The position numbers and the translations under genes are program-made. The notes beneath the pieces are model-generated. The model was not told the origin of the DNA, ran no database searches, and was given only the letters and a program-made list of their open reading frames with translations. 64,000 nt of DNA, taken from NCBI RefSeq assembly GCF_025628985.1, contig NZ_JAOTEM010000002.1:310001-374000 (forward strand), in the 5' to 3' direction. Below, one piece after another: positions 51,127 through 59,581 of the stretch (within the stretch, counting starts at the first letter, position 1; every line of letters starts with the position of its first letter). The DNA comes from Chryseobacterium edaphi. GTDB lineage: Bacteria > Bacteroidota > Bacteroidia > Flavobacteriales > Weeksellaceae.

Positions 51127-53820
51127 TTATTTAAAATTGAATTTTACTGTGAACATGACTTGGCTTGGACGAAGCAATATTCTTGTGTAACTGATATTCG
51201 TTGTATTAATATCATATGTTTCGAAAACTTTTTTATTTGCAATATTCATCCACTTCACTTCAAAATCAATTTTCTTTTTTGACCATGTAAATTGGTATGA
51301 AAGATCGTAAAACCCATTATGGTATTCCTGATTGGCAGCACTTGTATTTACCTGATCCCAGTTAAAACCAATGGTGTGATTTTCGATTGGATAGAAGAAA
51401 GCACCAAGATTATGTGTAAATCCTGTTCTTGAAGCTCCGGAATCAGTAGATCCTACACTGGTTTGTTTTGTTTTGGAAATACTTGCATTATAATCTATGC
51501 TCATCCAGCTGAAATAAGTATTATTAAATTTAATCCCAAAAGATTGGCTGTTGTTTTTGTTTGTAAATGCAGCATCATTTAAAAACGCATCAGATTTTGA
51601 AGTATTATTGCTGTAGCTAAGAGAAGCATTGGTTTTGAATTTTGGAAAATATTTTCCGATTTCTGCGCTGTATCCGCTATTGACCACATTATTGTCTTGC
51701 ACAATATATTCTACTACAGTATATCCTGATTGGTTGATTGTAGGATTTGAAATTAAATTTCTTTTTGCGTCAGATAATCTATAGTTCACATTGAAAAACA
51801 AATTATTCAGCGGATTTCTGTACTCTAATCGTGCACCTGCAGATTTATTATTGTTTTCAGGAATAGGATTTTCGGCAGCCATAGCGTTTAATCCACTTGG
51901 TGATGTCATCAGAAGTCCTGAATACGCTGTATTTACCTCACCAAAATTATTGCTGATATTTCCATTTAATGATGCTTTAAAAAATGAAGCAAAATTATAC
52001 TGAGCAAATAGGTTTGGTTCAAAGGTCACTTTATTTACTGACTTAGAAACATTTCTCAGAGGATCTTCCGCTTTGATGTTATTTGAATTTACCGGAACAT
52101 TTGCGTAAAGCATCCATGAATCATCTTTATAATTAATCCCCACGCTTCCGTAAGGTGTTGCAGTTGTATATTTCAGATCATTATCAAAATCAATTCCGTA
52201 ACCATACGCTTCTCCATTGATATTTTTATTTAGTGCTGATCTCAAATCGGTTGATTTATAATTTAATCCGATCTCAGGAGTAAAAGTCCAACCTTTTGCT
52301 GAAAAACCAATATTTGCAGAGTGATTAGCCTCAAACGTTTTCAGCTGTAAGTTCTGTCTTACAGATTCTGTAGCAACTCCGGGAAAAAACCCAGGAATAT
52401 TAAGGTAAGAAGCCGGCGAAATATCTAATTTTTGAACATCATTTTGATAGTTGATGAAAGACTGTATATTAACCATCTTCTCTTTCCAAGGTATAATTGT
52501 ACTCAATGAGTTTTGAAATGATGAAGTTGGTGATTGTATTGCCTGATTTCCGGTTCTGTTGCTTGTCGCGTCTGTTCTGTCAACAAATGCTCTGTCGGCA
52601 TTCCAAAATTGTGAGAAGCTTGTTGAATTTTTGAAAAATCCTTTCTTGGCATTTTTTGTAAAAATCAATTCTCCTTTTGCCTTATCTGTGTAAAAATTAT
52701 TTAATATATTCTGCTTGATACTGAATGCAGGAGTTTTTGATGTCGCAAAATAATCTGTTTGGGAATACGACTCTCTTTCGACTGCATTATTGGTATAGTT
52801 TGCATTTGCTTTAAGCTCCCATTCTTTTTTCTTATCAATATTGGTCAGATAATTTGCCGATAGATAATGTACATTATTCATTAAATATCTTCTTACAGGA
52901 AGATTAGGTGTGCTTGCATTTTCTACATTCAGCCAGTCATTTTGTGAGGCGTTTATTCTTCTTCCTTCAAATCTGTTTCCGAATGCTAAGATGTTCCCTT
53001 CGTTTTCGACCTGTTCACCAACATTATTTGTTTTATAATTGACCACCCACTGGCTTTTCTGACCAAAAAACATCGGTGTTAATTTTACATTCCAAAGCCA
53101 CGGATCTCCAAAACCGGTTCCTACTTCGCCACGACCTGTCATCGTTACCGAATTTTTAAGCTTAATATTAATTGCTGCCGCATCAGAAGGAATTTTCCCC
53201 TGAAGCATTTTTACGGGTTGGTGATTTTCGAGAACCTCAACTTTTTGTACAGCGTCTTTTGGAAGCGAGTTGTTGATCGTTCCATAACCGCCTTCCATCA
53301 AATCTTTTCCATTGACGTAGAATTTATTGATTGCATTTCCTTGGTAAAGAATAGACCCGTCTGCATTGACTTCAATTCCCGGGATTTTCTTCATCACGTC
53401 GGCCAAAGTACGGTCGTTTTTGCTGTCGAAAGCTTTCAGATCATACGCAATAGTGTCACCTCTTGAAGTAATCATTTTGGTTTTCAGCTGAACTTCTTTG
53501 ATTTCCGTAGCTTCAGACTGCATTTTGAAGGTCAATGTCTGATCGCTGTTGCTGATTTGTTTGGTTAAAGGTTTTTGGTTGAAGGCTTTCACTTTCAGAT
53601 CAACATTTGATTCTGCAGAAGTGAATGTTACCTTATATTCCCCTTTAGAATTGGTAATTCCGTAGGCAAGAATTGCATCTTTTCCTAGTTCTTCCACCGT
53701 TACACTTGCGCTTGGGATTGCCACACCGTCTTCATCTGTAATTTTCCCTGAAACTGTTTTTTGTGCAAAAGCAATAACGGAAAAAAACACCATGAGAAAT
53801 AAGGAGATTTTTCTTTTCAT
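51127..53820 (-). CDS. TonB-dependent-receptor-like outer-membrane protein
   Basis: 897 aa. Signal peptide MKRKISLFLMVFFSVIAFA; carboxypeptidase-regulatory-like domain (about 22-105, GKITDEDGVAIPSASVTV); plug domain (about 130-215, DVMKKIPGIEVNADGSILY and NKFYVNGKDLMEGGYG); then a beta-barrel ending VMFTVKFNFK. No SusD partner follows, so it is of the free-standing OMP type commonly found with GLPGLI genes. Substrate unknown. It has a long leader with a hairpin (53852-53905) and a -7 box at 54011-54004. Confidence 0.92.
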   Translation of the reverse strand: MKRKISLFLMVFFSVIAFAQKTVSGKITDEDGVAIPSASVTVEELGKDAILAYGITNSKGEYKVTFTSAESNVDLKVKAFNQKPLTKQISNSDQTLTFKMQSEATEIKEVQLKTKMITSRGDTIAYDLKAFDSKNDRTLADVMKKIPGIEVNADGSILYQGNAINKFYVNGKDLMEGGYGTINNSLPKDAVQKVEVLENHQPVKMLQGKIPSDAAAINIKLKNSVTMTGRGEVGTGFGDPWLWNVKLTPMFFGQKSQWVVNYKTNNVGEQVENEGNILAFGNRFEGRRINASQNDWLNVENASTPNLPVRRYLMNNVHYLSANYLTNIDKKKEWELKANANYTNNAVERESYSQTDYFATSKTPAFSIKQNILNNFYTDKAKGELIFTKNAKKGFFKNSTSFSQFWNADRAFVDRTDATSNRTGNQAIQSPTSSFQNSLSTIIPWKEKMVNIQSFINYQNDVQKLDISPASYLNIPGFFPGVATESVRQNLQLKTFEANHSANIGFSAKGWTFTPEIGLNYKSTDLRSALNKNINGEAYGYGIDFDNDLKYTTATPYGSVGINYKDDSWMLYANVPVNSNNIKAEDPLRNVSKSVNKVTFEPNLFAQYNFASFFKASLNGNISNNFGEVNTAYSGLLMTSPSGLNAMAAENPIPENNNKSAGARLEYRNPLNNLFFNVNYRLSDAKRNLISNPTINQSGYTVVEYIVQDNNVVNSGYSAEIGKYFPKFKTNASLSYSNNTSKSDAFLNDAAFTNKNNSQSFGIKFNNTYFSWMSIDYNASISKTKQTSVGSTDSGASRTGFTHNLGAFFYPIENHTIGFNWDQVNTSAANQEYHNGFYDLSYQFTWSKKKIDFEVKWMNIANKKVFETYDINTTNISYTRILLRPSQVMFTVKFNFK

Positions 53821-53851
53821 ATGTTTATATTTATTTTTTTAAAAGGCCATA

Positions 53852-53905
53852 TGAAATCGCAGCACCTTGATTCATGATGGTATTTTACCAATCACGGCGA
53901 TTTCA
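53852..53905 (-). promoter_or_regulatory. Structured leader upstream of the receptor gene
   Basis: A 9-bp perfect outer stem, TGAAATCGC (53852-53860) with GCGATTTCA (53897-53905), encloses a second hairpin GATGGTA-TTT-TACCAATC (53876-53893). It lies in the roughly 180-nt 5' leader, 31 bp before the ATG. It has no T-tract. It may be a cis-regulatory RNA or a protein-binding inverted repeat; no known riboswitch class is recognised. Confidence 0.5.
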
Positions 53906-54003
53906 GTATTTATTATTTGAGTAATTAGTTATTAGTATTGCTTTTTTGTTACACTCTATAGAGATGTAATTTTCAGGCAAAGGTTAAATTTGTTTTATAA
54001 CTA

Positions 54004-54011
54004 CAAATATA
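54004..54011 (-). promoter_or_regulatory. -7 box of the receptor gene
   Basis: On the minus strand TATATTTG, full match to TAnnTTTG, 183 bp before the ATG, leaving a long untranslated leader. Confidence 0.55.
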
Positions 54012-54047
54012 GTGATAAAAATTTGAAATTTCACCTTTTCTCATAAT

Positions 54048-54076
54048 AAAACCTTGAAGTTTCAAGGTTTTTTTTA
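54048..54076 (-). terminator. Terminator after the second GLPGLI gene
   Basis: AAACCTTGAA/TTCAAGGTTT stem with minimal loop. The minus-strand tail is TTTTATTAT; the plus side has eight T, so it is bidirectional. Confidence 0.75.
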
Positions 54077-54102
54077 TGATTTTTGTGTTTTAATTTTAAA
54101 TA

Positions 54103-54873
54103 TTATTCAATATCTAAATTGGGGCTATTTTTAATTCTTTTAATAATGCCATCAAGCCACTCTTTTCTCTCCTTGCTGTCATTAAAAATGATTGCCGAAT
54201 TACTAAGATCTGTCTGAATATTATACTTTGCATTTTTAAAAGCTTTTTTTGTAAAAGCTTTGTAGTTTTTATCTTGTGGTAAAATTATTTCTCTCCTCTT
54301 TTTCTTAAATTGGGATAGAGTAAAATAGTATTCACCTTTTTCGTCGTACATACGAATAATTAAACCCGGTAATCCTGAAAATTTGTACGGTCCGAAATTT
54401 AAAGGTAAATCTTCAGCAAACCAAGCTATCCATTTTCTGCCGTACTTAGTAGTGTATGCTTTTCTTGTTTTATATCCTGCATACGTTTTTCTCTCATTGA
54501 GGATCGTCCATTTTATGTCTTCAGGTTCTTCATATCTTATTTTGGTATCAATAACCTGCTCGTAAACTTGGAATTTAGATTTTCTTCTTACAACAATTTC
54601 AGGAATTGCTGTATTATATTTTAGTTGAGCATTGACATCATTTTGACCAACTTTTTTAGTTTTTATAAGTGAATCCAATACGTATTGATTAGTACTTTTG
54701 TAAAGGCTGACATTTTCTTTGGTGTTGATAAATAAAATAAATTGCTCATTATTTGGTTTGCCATAAAAAGGATATTTTATATCATATGTAGCAAGATAAT
54801 CGGATGTGATGGATTGGGAAAAAAAAGTACCATAAATTAATAGTATTAATATTTTAAATAATTTGGTCATCAT
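54103..54873 (-). CDS. GLPGLI family protein, second copy
   Basis: 256 aa. Signal peptide in MMTKLFKILILLIYGTFFSQS (ATG at 54873 or 54870). Motif GPYKFSGLPGLIIRMYD, preceded by YGRKWIAWFAEDLPL. It lies 89 bp after the small exported peptide gene with a terminator-like hairpin between. Diverged from the copy at 48597 outside the core motif. Confidence 0.92.
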   Translation of the reverse strand: MMTKLFKILILLIYGTFFSQSITSDYLATYDIKYPFYGKPNNEQFILFINTKENVSLYKSTNQYVLDSLIKTKKVGQNDVNAQLKYNTAIPEIVVRRKSKFQVYEQVIDTKIRYEEPEDIKWTILNERKTYAGYKTRKAYTTKYGRKWIAWFAEDLPLNFGPYKFSGLPGLIIRMYDEKGEYYFTLSQFKKKRREIILPQDKNYKAFTKKAFKNAKYNIQTDLSNSAIIFNDSKERKEWLDGIIKRIKNSPNLDIE

Positions 54874-54916
54874 TGAAAGGTTAATTAAAAATAATATTTT
54901 TCTAATAATAAAAATA

Positions 54917-54938
54917 GAGACTGTTTTACAACAGTCTC
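54917..54938 (-). terminator. Intercistronic terminator between exported peptide and GLPGLI genes
   Basis: GAGACTGT/ACAGTCTC stem followed on the minus strand by ATTTTTATTATT. It may end most transcripts after the peptide gene. Confidence 0.75.
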
Positions 54939-54962
54939 CGTTTAGATATCTTTGCTAAACAA

Positions 54963-55166
54963 TTAGATTGTAAGAGTAATTGAAGTTGGTCTTACACCAC
55001 ATTCATTTAGATTAACTTGAGATACTGCATCTTTAATTTGACTAATTGTTGCATTATCTGAGATATTCTTTGTAACAGTAGTCCCACAAGATGTAGTTAT
55101 CGTCCAAGTTCTTGCAAATGCAAAAGTTGTAGCAAACATTGCTAAGCCTAAAATAGCTTTTTTCAT
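54963..55166 (-). CDS. Small exported two-cysteine protein
   Basis: 67 aa. Signal peptide MKKAILGLAMFATTFAFA with cleavage near residue 18, leaving about 49 residues with two Cys (TTSCGTTV and LNECGVRP) that could form a disulfide. No family recognised. Upstream neighbour of a GLPGLI gene; a GLPGLI-associated secreted peptide is possible. An 18-bp palindrome lies 72 bp upstream of its start. Confidence 0.7.
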   Translation of the reverse strand: MKKAILGLAMFATTFAFARTWTITTSCGTTVTKNISDNATISQIKDAVSQVNLNECGVRPTSITLTI

Positions 55167-55237
55167 AATAGTTTTGTTTTAAATGTTAATGATAGTTTTC
55201 ATATGTATAGAAAACTTTTTTAAATTAATTTTTAATT

Positions 55238-55255
55238 TAAATGATGCATCATTTA
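55238..55255. promoter_or_regulatory. 18-bp perfect palindrome in a divergent intergenic region
   Basis: TAAATGATGCATCATTTA is a perfect palindrome in the 438-bp gap between the small exported protein gene and the cupin gene. It has the size and symmetry of a dimeric-regulator operator. The rest of the gap (55256-55577) is AT-rich with no ORF or hairpin of note. Confidence 0.45.
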
Positions 55256-55577
55256 GGTTTTAGAGAAACACATTCTACACAGACTGATATAAAATGTTGC
55301 GCGAATTTCTCACTACCATATGTCAAATCTAAGGGAAAAATGAGTGCAAAAAAAATAATTTTTTTTCGTAGTAATCTTATATTCTCGAAAATAAATTACT
55401 TTTTTTAAAACAAATACTCTGTAAACACTTATTTGCTCTTCATCTTTTTAAATAATTTATTATAAATATAAATTTCACAGCATTGAAAAAACAAATTTTT
55501 ATTCAATTTAAATAAAAAAATGATGAAGTTCATAGATTAAAAAAATATTAAACTGATGGCGTTATCTATTTATTTAA

Positions 55578-55585
55578 TAATTTTG
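55578..55585 (+). promoter_or_regulatory. -7 box before the cupin gene
   Basis: TAATTTTG matches TAnnTTTG, 19 bp before ATG 55605. No TTG at proper spacing. Confidence 0.5.
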
Positions 55586-55604
55586 TAACATAAAATTTAT
55601 AATA

Positions 55605-56489
55605 ATGGGGGTTATCTTAAAACCTATAGATATTGTTGATGATATTACTCAGGAAGAATTCCGCGAGAAATATCTGAAACCAAGAAGACCGGTGGTGATC
55701 AAAAATATGGCTAGAAAATGGCCGGCTTACCAAAAATGGACGATGGATTATGTAAAGGAAGTTGTAGGCGATGTCACCGTTCCTCTTTATGATAGTAAAA
55801 AAGCTGATCCTGCAGCTCCTATTAATACTCCGACTACAGAAATGAAGTTTGCAGATTACATCGATCTCATTCAAAGAGAGCCGACTGATCTAAGAATTTT
55901 CTTTTTTGATCCCATCAAACGCGCCAACAAATTACTTGAAGATTATATTTCTCCTTCAGAATTAATGGGCGGGTTTTTAGATAAATATCCATCCATGTTT
56001 TTTGGCGGAAAAAGTTCGGTTACATTTTTACATTACGATATCGATTTAGCCCATATTTTCCATACCCACTTTAATGGAAGAAAACATGTTCTTCTTTTTG
56101 AACAAAAATGGAGAGACAGATTGTACAAACTTCCTTATGCTACGTATTCTTTAGAAGATTTTGATATTTCCAATCCTGATTTTGAAAAGTTTCCTGCGCT
56201 TGACGGCATCGAAGGAATAGAATGTTTCTTGGAGCATGGTGATACTTTATTTATGCCAACCGGATGGTGGCACTGGATGAAATATCTGGACGGAAGTTTT
56301 TCACTTTCTCTTCGTGCATGGGACAAATCCTGGGCAGTAAAAGCCAATTCGCTTTGGAATCTGACGGTTCAGAGAAATTTTGATAATTTCATGAAAGGAC
56401 GATACAAAAAAAGATACATGGACTGGAAAGAGAAAAAAGCAGTTGAAAGAGCAAACCATGCCTTGAAAAAAGGTTTGCCTAAAAAATAA
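55605..56489 (+). CDS. Cupin-like (JmjC-type) oxygenase
   Basis: 294 aa. Pattern of Fe(II)/2-oxoglutarate JmjC/cupin_8 hydroxylases: H143-Y-D145 in FLHYDIDLAHIFHTHF and the distal H223 in HGDTLFMPTGWWHWM; 2OG-contacting Lys in GRKHVLLF. Substrate unknown, but relatives hydroxylate ribosomal or other proteins. Basic C-terminal tail. Terminated at 56491. Confidence 0.9.
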   Translation: MGVILKPIDIVDDITQEEFREKYLKPRRPVVIKNMARKWPAYQKWTMDYVKEVVGDVTVPLYDSKKADPAAPINTPTTEMKFADYIDLIQREPTDLRIFFFDPIKRANKLLEDYISPSELMGGFLDKYPSMFFGGKSSVTFLHYDIDLAHIFHTHFNGRKHVLLFEQKWRDRLYKLPYATYSLEDFDISNPDFEKFPALDGIEGIECFLEHGDTLFMPTGWWHWMKYLDGSFSLSLRAWDKSWAVKANSLWNLTVQRNFDNFMKGRYKKRYMDWKEKKAVERANHALKKGLPKK

Positions 56490-56490
56490 A

Positions 56491-56523
56491 AAAATACGCT
56501 TCGAATTGGAGCGTATTTTTTTA
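56491..56523. terminator. Bidirectional terminator, cupin/Cys-rich gene
   Basis: AAAATACGCT/AGCGTATTTT stem with 9-nt loop and T-tracts on both strands. Confidence 0.85.
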
Positions 56524-56551
56524 TTTTTAAGTCGTCTTAAAACCGAAGTTA

Positions 56552-56956
56552 CTAAATATTCAAAAGCATCTCTTCCATATTCCGGGTTACTTCGTTACAT
56601 GAATAACAGGCATTTTCACCATCCTGGAAAAACCATCTGCAATGCGAACGAATCGGGCAAAATGATAATTCCTGCACTTTTTTTGTTTCACGATTCTGAA
56701 CTCTTTTTGAGAGCGAACATTTTGATTCTTCGTTATTCCATTGTGAACAACCTTTTTCTACACATTTTCCTGTAAAACGGAATCTCTGTTCGAGATTGTC
56801 TTTTCCTTTATTGAGCTCTATAAACTCTTCTGTGACGGTAAGCGGCGTTATGAAATTCACCTTCCCGTCTTTTCCCAATACTCCAAAAAGCTGTGCCCCG
56901 GTTTTCCCTAAGTAACTGGGACACATCTTTTTTGATGAGCTGCTTTTAGCCTCCAT
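56552..56956 (-). CDS. Cys-rich protein of unknown function
   Basis: 134 aa with eight Cys, clustered as KCVEKGCSQWNNEESKC and FCPIRSHCRWF...ACYSCNEV, suggesting a metal or Fe-S site. No signal peptide. Its start overlaps the end of the upstream small gene by 11 bp, so the two are translationally coupled. No family recognised. Confidence 0.65.
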   Translation of the reverse strand: MEAKSSSSKKMCPSYLGKTGAQLFGVLGKDGKVNFITPLTVTEEFIELNKGKDNLEQRFRFTGKCVEKGCSQWNNEESKCSLSKRVQNRETKKVQELSFCPIRSHCRWFFQDGENACYSCNEVTRNMEEMLLNI

Positions 56957-57227
56957 AAGCTTTGATTTGAGACTGAATGTCTTTCAATTGAGACTGAATA
57001 TCAATCTGCGGTTTGAAGATGATGATTCCCCAAGGAAACCAGTCTTTGATACGGAGAGGTTTTGTAATTGCTCTGAAATCTCTCTGAGCAGCGAAAGACT
57101 GCGTGTTATCAACTTTTGACAGCTCAGAAAGTACTACATTCTGAATTCCTTTGTCGATGTTTTTTAATTGTTCATCGCTAAGATCTACTCCTTCTAATGA
57201 AACGAAAAAATGTTTTTTAGTTGCCAT
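56946..57227 (-). CDS. Small protein ending in GG, coupled to the Cys-rich gene
   Basis: 93 aa. Acidic N-terminal helix (FFVSLEGVDLSDEQLKNIDKG), a middle part with KPLRIKDWFPWGIIIF, and a tail of IQSQLKDIQSQIKAYGG. It overlaps the Cys-rich gene by 11 bp. The leader-like N-terminus and GG end recall peptide-modification substrates, but no modifying enzyme of a known class is adjacent. Unrecognised. Confidence 0.65.
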   Translation of the reverse strand: MATKKHFFVSLEGVDLSDEQLKNIDKGIQNVVLSELSKVDNTQSFAAQRDFRAITKPLRIKDWFPWGIIIFKPQIDIQSQLKDIQSQIKAYGG

Positions 57228-57372
57228 GATTTTTGGTTTTAATGGTTTAACAGAACAAATTTCGCTTTATAAAAACATAAAACTTAAAGGAAAAACACCT
57301 TAATTCGGAAAGGAAAAAGGCTGGATTTATTTTGATTATAATATTTTAAATTTTAACTGATTAAAGCTTAAA

Positions 57373-57918
57373 TCAAACTTGAGAAATATACTTTACATCC
57401 ACAAAATCCGTCAGCCAAACATCATTCTCGGAAAGATAAAATTCAATCCCGTCTGCGGACATTTTTTCTGTATCAATAATTAAAATAACTGGCTTTCCGT
57501 GACGCATTCCGACTTTGGTTGCGGTGTCTTTATCCTGACTTAAATGAACGTGTTGTCGGTTTCTTTTTTCAATTCCTTTTTTTAAGATGGATTCAATATT
57601 ACTTTGAGCTGTTCCATGATAGAGAAATTTTGGTGGTTGCTGTGGAATCAAAGCCAGATTGATATAAATCGAATGCCCTTGATTTGCTCTGATTCTGGTT
57701 TTATCTTCATTAAAAATAAAACGTTTTTTATCATTGGTTTGTACAATTTCATCCAACTCTTCAAAGGTAAAACCCGGAGAATCGTTTGTTGATTTTGTAA
57801 TCAATTCGTCAACATTTGCCCATCCGTTTTCATCCAAATTCAAATTGATGAGTTCTGGATGATGCCTGAGAACATAGCTCAGAAATTTGCTTGTTTTTTT
57901 CTTTTGTTGTTCGTTCAT
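57373..57918 (-). CDS. kptA: RNA 2'-phosphotransferase (KptA/Tpt1)
   Basis: 181 aa, full length. The catalytic Arg-His-Arg-Arg set is visible: R18-H19 in YVLRHHPE, R77 in RIRANQGHS and R121 in NRQHVHLS; also FLYHGTAQSNIESILKKG. The enzyme moves an internal RNA 2'-phosphate onto NAD+, releasing nicotinamide and ADP-ribose 1'',2''-cyclic phosphate. It is the last gene of the eight-gene operon, 11 bp after the ADP-ribosylglycohydrolase. In bacteria the natural RNA substrate is unknown. Confidence 0.95.
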   Translation of the reverse strand: MNEQQKKKTSKFLSYVLRHHPELINLNLDENGWANVDELITKSTNDSPGFTFEELDEIVQTNDKKRFIFNEDKTRIRANQGHSIYINLALIPQQPPKFLYHGTAQSNIESILKKGIEKRNRQHVHLSQDKDTATKVGMRHGKPVILIIDTEKMSADGIEFYLSENDVWLTDFVDVKYISQV

Positions 57919-57929
57919 GGTTTGTGTTT

Positions 57930-58895
57930 TTATTTCATTAATTTGTTTTCTAATTTAATACATAAGTTTTCGATATCATCCTTTCTCACCAACTCCGCAA
58001 TCCATTCTTCAGGAATATTTTCAAAACCATAATAAATTCCTGCAATTCCACCCGTGATAGCTCCCGTTGTATCAGTATCTTCTCCTAAATTGACTGCTTT
58101 CAACACAGCTTCAGAATAACTTTCGGAGTTTAGGAAACACCATAATGAAGCTTCCAAACTATGAAGAACGTAGCCGGAAGAACTTATTTCCTCTTCTTGT
58201 AATGTATGCAGCGGAGCAACATCATATTCACCTACTTTTAATTCTAAAATTCGATGGAATTTATCTATTTCATTTTGAGAACAAATAGGATTCTGATCTA
58301 AAAAATTCCGAACTGTATTCTGCATTGCTTTATAGACTTCCCATTTATCTTTTCCTTTCAAAATTTCTAACAAAAATTCCAAATAAATAAAACAAGCCAA
58401 GGCAGAGCGAATATGTCCGTGTGTAATACTGGAAACATCTTTCGTTATTTCAAAACGCTTTTCAATTGGGAAATCTTTAATATAAAATAATAACGGTAAA
58501 ATTCTCATTAAAGAACCGTTTCCGTTATCAAACTCACTTGTACCGCCACATAAAGTTGGAGAAACGCCTTTGCCAATTCTATGAATGGCTTGCGAAGTTG
58601 CTATTCCAATATCGAAAACTCTTCCATGAGGTGTCCAAATTTCTGCATTATACCATTGTAAGAATTTTAGAGCTATATCTTCCAGATTATATCCAGTGCA
58701 AAGACTATCTGCAAGACATAATGTTAAAGAACCATCATCACTCCACGTTCCTACAGGTTGATGATGTGTTCCCAAGGCTCTCATTTTTGTAACAGGAGAA
58801 CGTTTCAATTGTTCACGGCTTCTAAATTCCACTGGAACACCCAAAGCATCACCAATACAAACTCCGAAAATTCCAGCTTTAACAATATTTTCCAT
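57930..58895 (-). CDS. ADP-ribosylglycohydrolase (ARH/DraG family)
   Basis: 321 aa. GVCIGDALGVPVEFRSR at the start; metal ligands in GTWSDDGSLTLCLADSL (the usual TDDT reads SDDG) and NLGEDTDTTGAITGGIAG at the end. Hydrolyses ADP-ribosyl groups from proteins or other acceptors. Its ATG shares one base with the Sir2 stop (TAATG). Confidence 0.94.
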   Translation of the reverse strand: MENIVKAGIFGVCIGDALGVPVEFRSREQLKRSPVTKMRALGTHHQPVGTWSDDGSLTLCLADSLCTGYNLEDIALKFLQWYNAEIWTPHGRVFDIGIATSQAIHRIGKGVSPTLCGGTSEFDNGNGSLMRILPLLFYIKDFPIEKRFEITKDVSSITHGHIRSALACFIYLEFLLEILKGKDKWEVYKAMQNTVRNFLDQNPICSQNEIDKFHRILELKVGEYDVAPLHTLQEEEISSSGYVLHSLEASLWCFLNSESYSEAVLKAVNLGEDTDTTGAITGGIAGIYYGFENIPEEWIAELVRKDDIENLCIKLENKLMK

Positions 58896-59581
58896 TACGC
58901 TAAATTTACAAGCTTATCAAACAATAATTTCATTCCTTTTGTTGCAGTCTCTTTCATGACCACTGCTCTTTGTCCGTATCCGAAACCTGTTTCGTTGGGA
59001 TTGATTACAATTAACAAACAATCATCTTTAATATCATGAAGCAATCCTGCAGCCGGATAAACCTGTAAAGAAGTTCCGATTACTAAGAAAATATCCGCTT
59101 CTTTTGTTTTTTCCGTCGCTTCTTTCATCAAAGGAACATTTTCTCCGAACCAAACAATAAAAGGTCTTAATTGTGCTCCATCTTCTGCTTTATCACCGAT
59201 ATTGATATCATCTTTCTGTTCATAGATCAAACTTTTATTGTTACATGAACAAGATTTGAATAATTCTCCATGAAGATGAATGATATTGGTAGAACCTGCT
59301 CTTTCGTGAAGATCATCAATGTTCTGAGTGATAATCTGAACATCAAAGTGTTTTTCCAGTTCGGCAATTAATTTATGAGCGTCATTTGGTTCAACTTCAT
59401 GAAGTTGGCGACGTCTCTGATTGTAAAATTCTAAAACCAAAGCTCTGTCTTTTCTCCATCCTTCAGGACTTGCCACATCCTTTATATTATGATTTTCCCA
59501 AAGACCATCTCCGTCTCTGAATGTTTTTATTCCGCTTTCGGCGCTGATTCCTGCGCCCGTTAATATGGTTAGTTTTTTCAT
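58895..59581 (-). CDS. Sir2-family NAD-dependent deacylase (CobB/SIRT5 type)
   Basis: 228 aa. NAD site LTGAGISAESGIKTFR, TQNIDDLHERAG and catalytic H104 in HLHGEL; Y53 and R56 in FYNQRR are the pair linked to succinyl/malonyl removal in CobB and SIRT5. The zinc knuckle is degenerate: C111 and C113 are present, but the second Cys pair is missing and the segment is short. Overlaps DUF2971 by 4 bp (ATGA). Could also act as an ADP-ribose source. Confidence 0.92.
   Translation of the reverse strand: MKKLTILTGAGISAESGIKTFRDGDGLWENHNIKDVASPEGWRKDRALVLEFYNQRRRQLHEVEPNDAHKLIAELEKHFDVQIITQNIDDLHERAGSTNIIHLHGELFKSCSCNNKSLIYEQKDDINIGDKAEDGAQLRPFIVWFGENVPLMKEATEKTKEADIFLVIGTSLQVYPAAGLLHDIKDDCLLIVINPNETGFGYGQRAVVMKETATKGMKLLFDKLVNLA

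Noticed and set aside
58895..59581. Sir2 as a phage-defence NADase effector of the Thoeris or DSR type
   Set aside because: It is a short stand-alone CobB/SIRT5-like enzyme with deacylase residues and no fused sensor domain.
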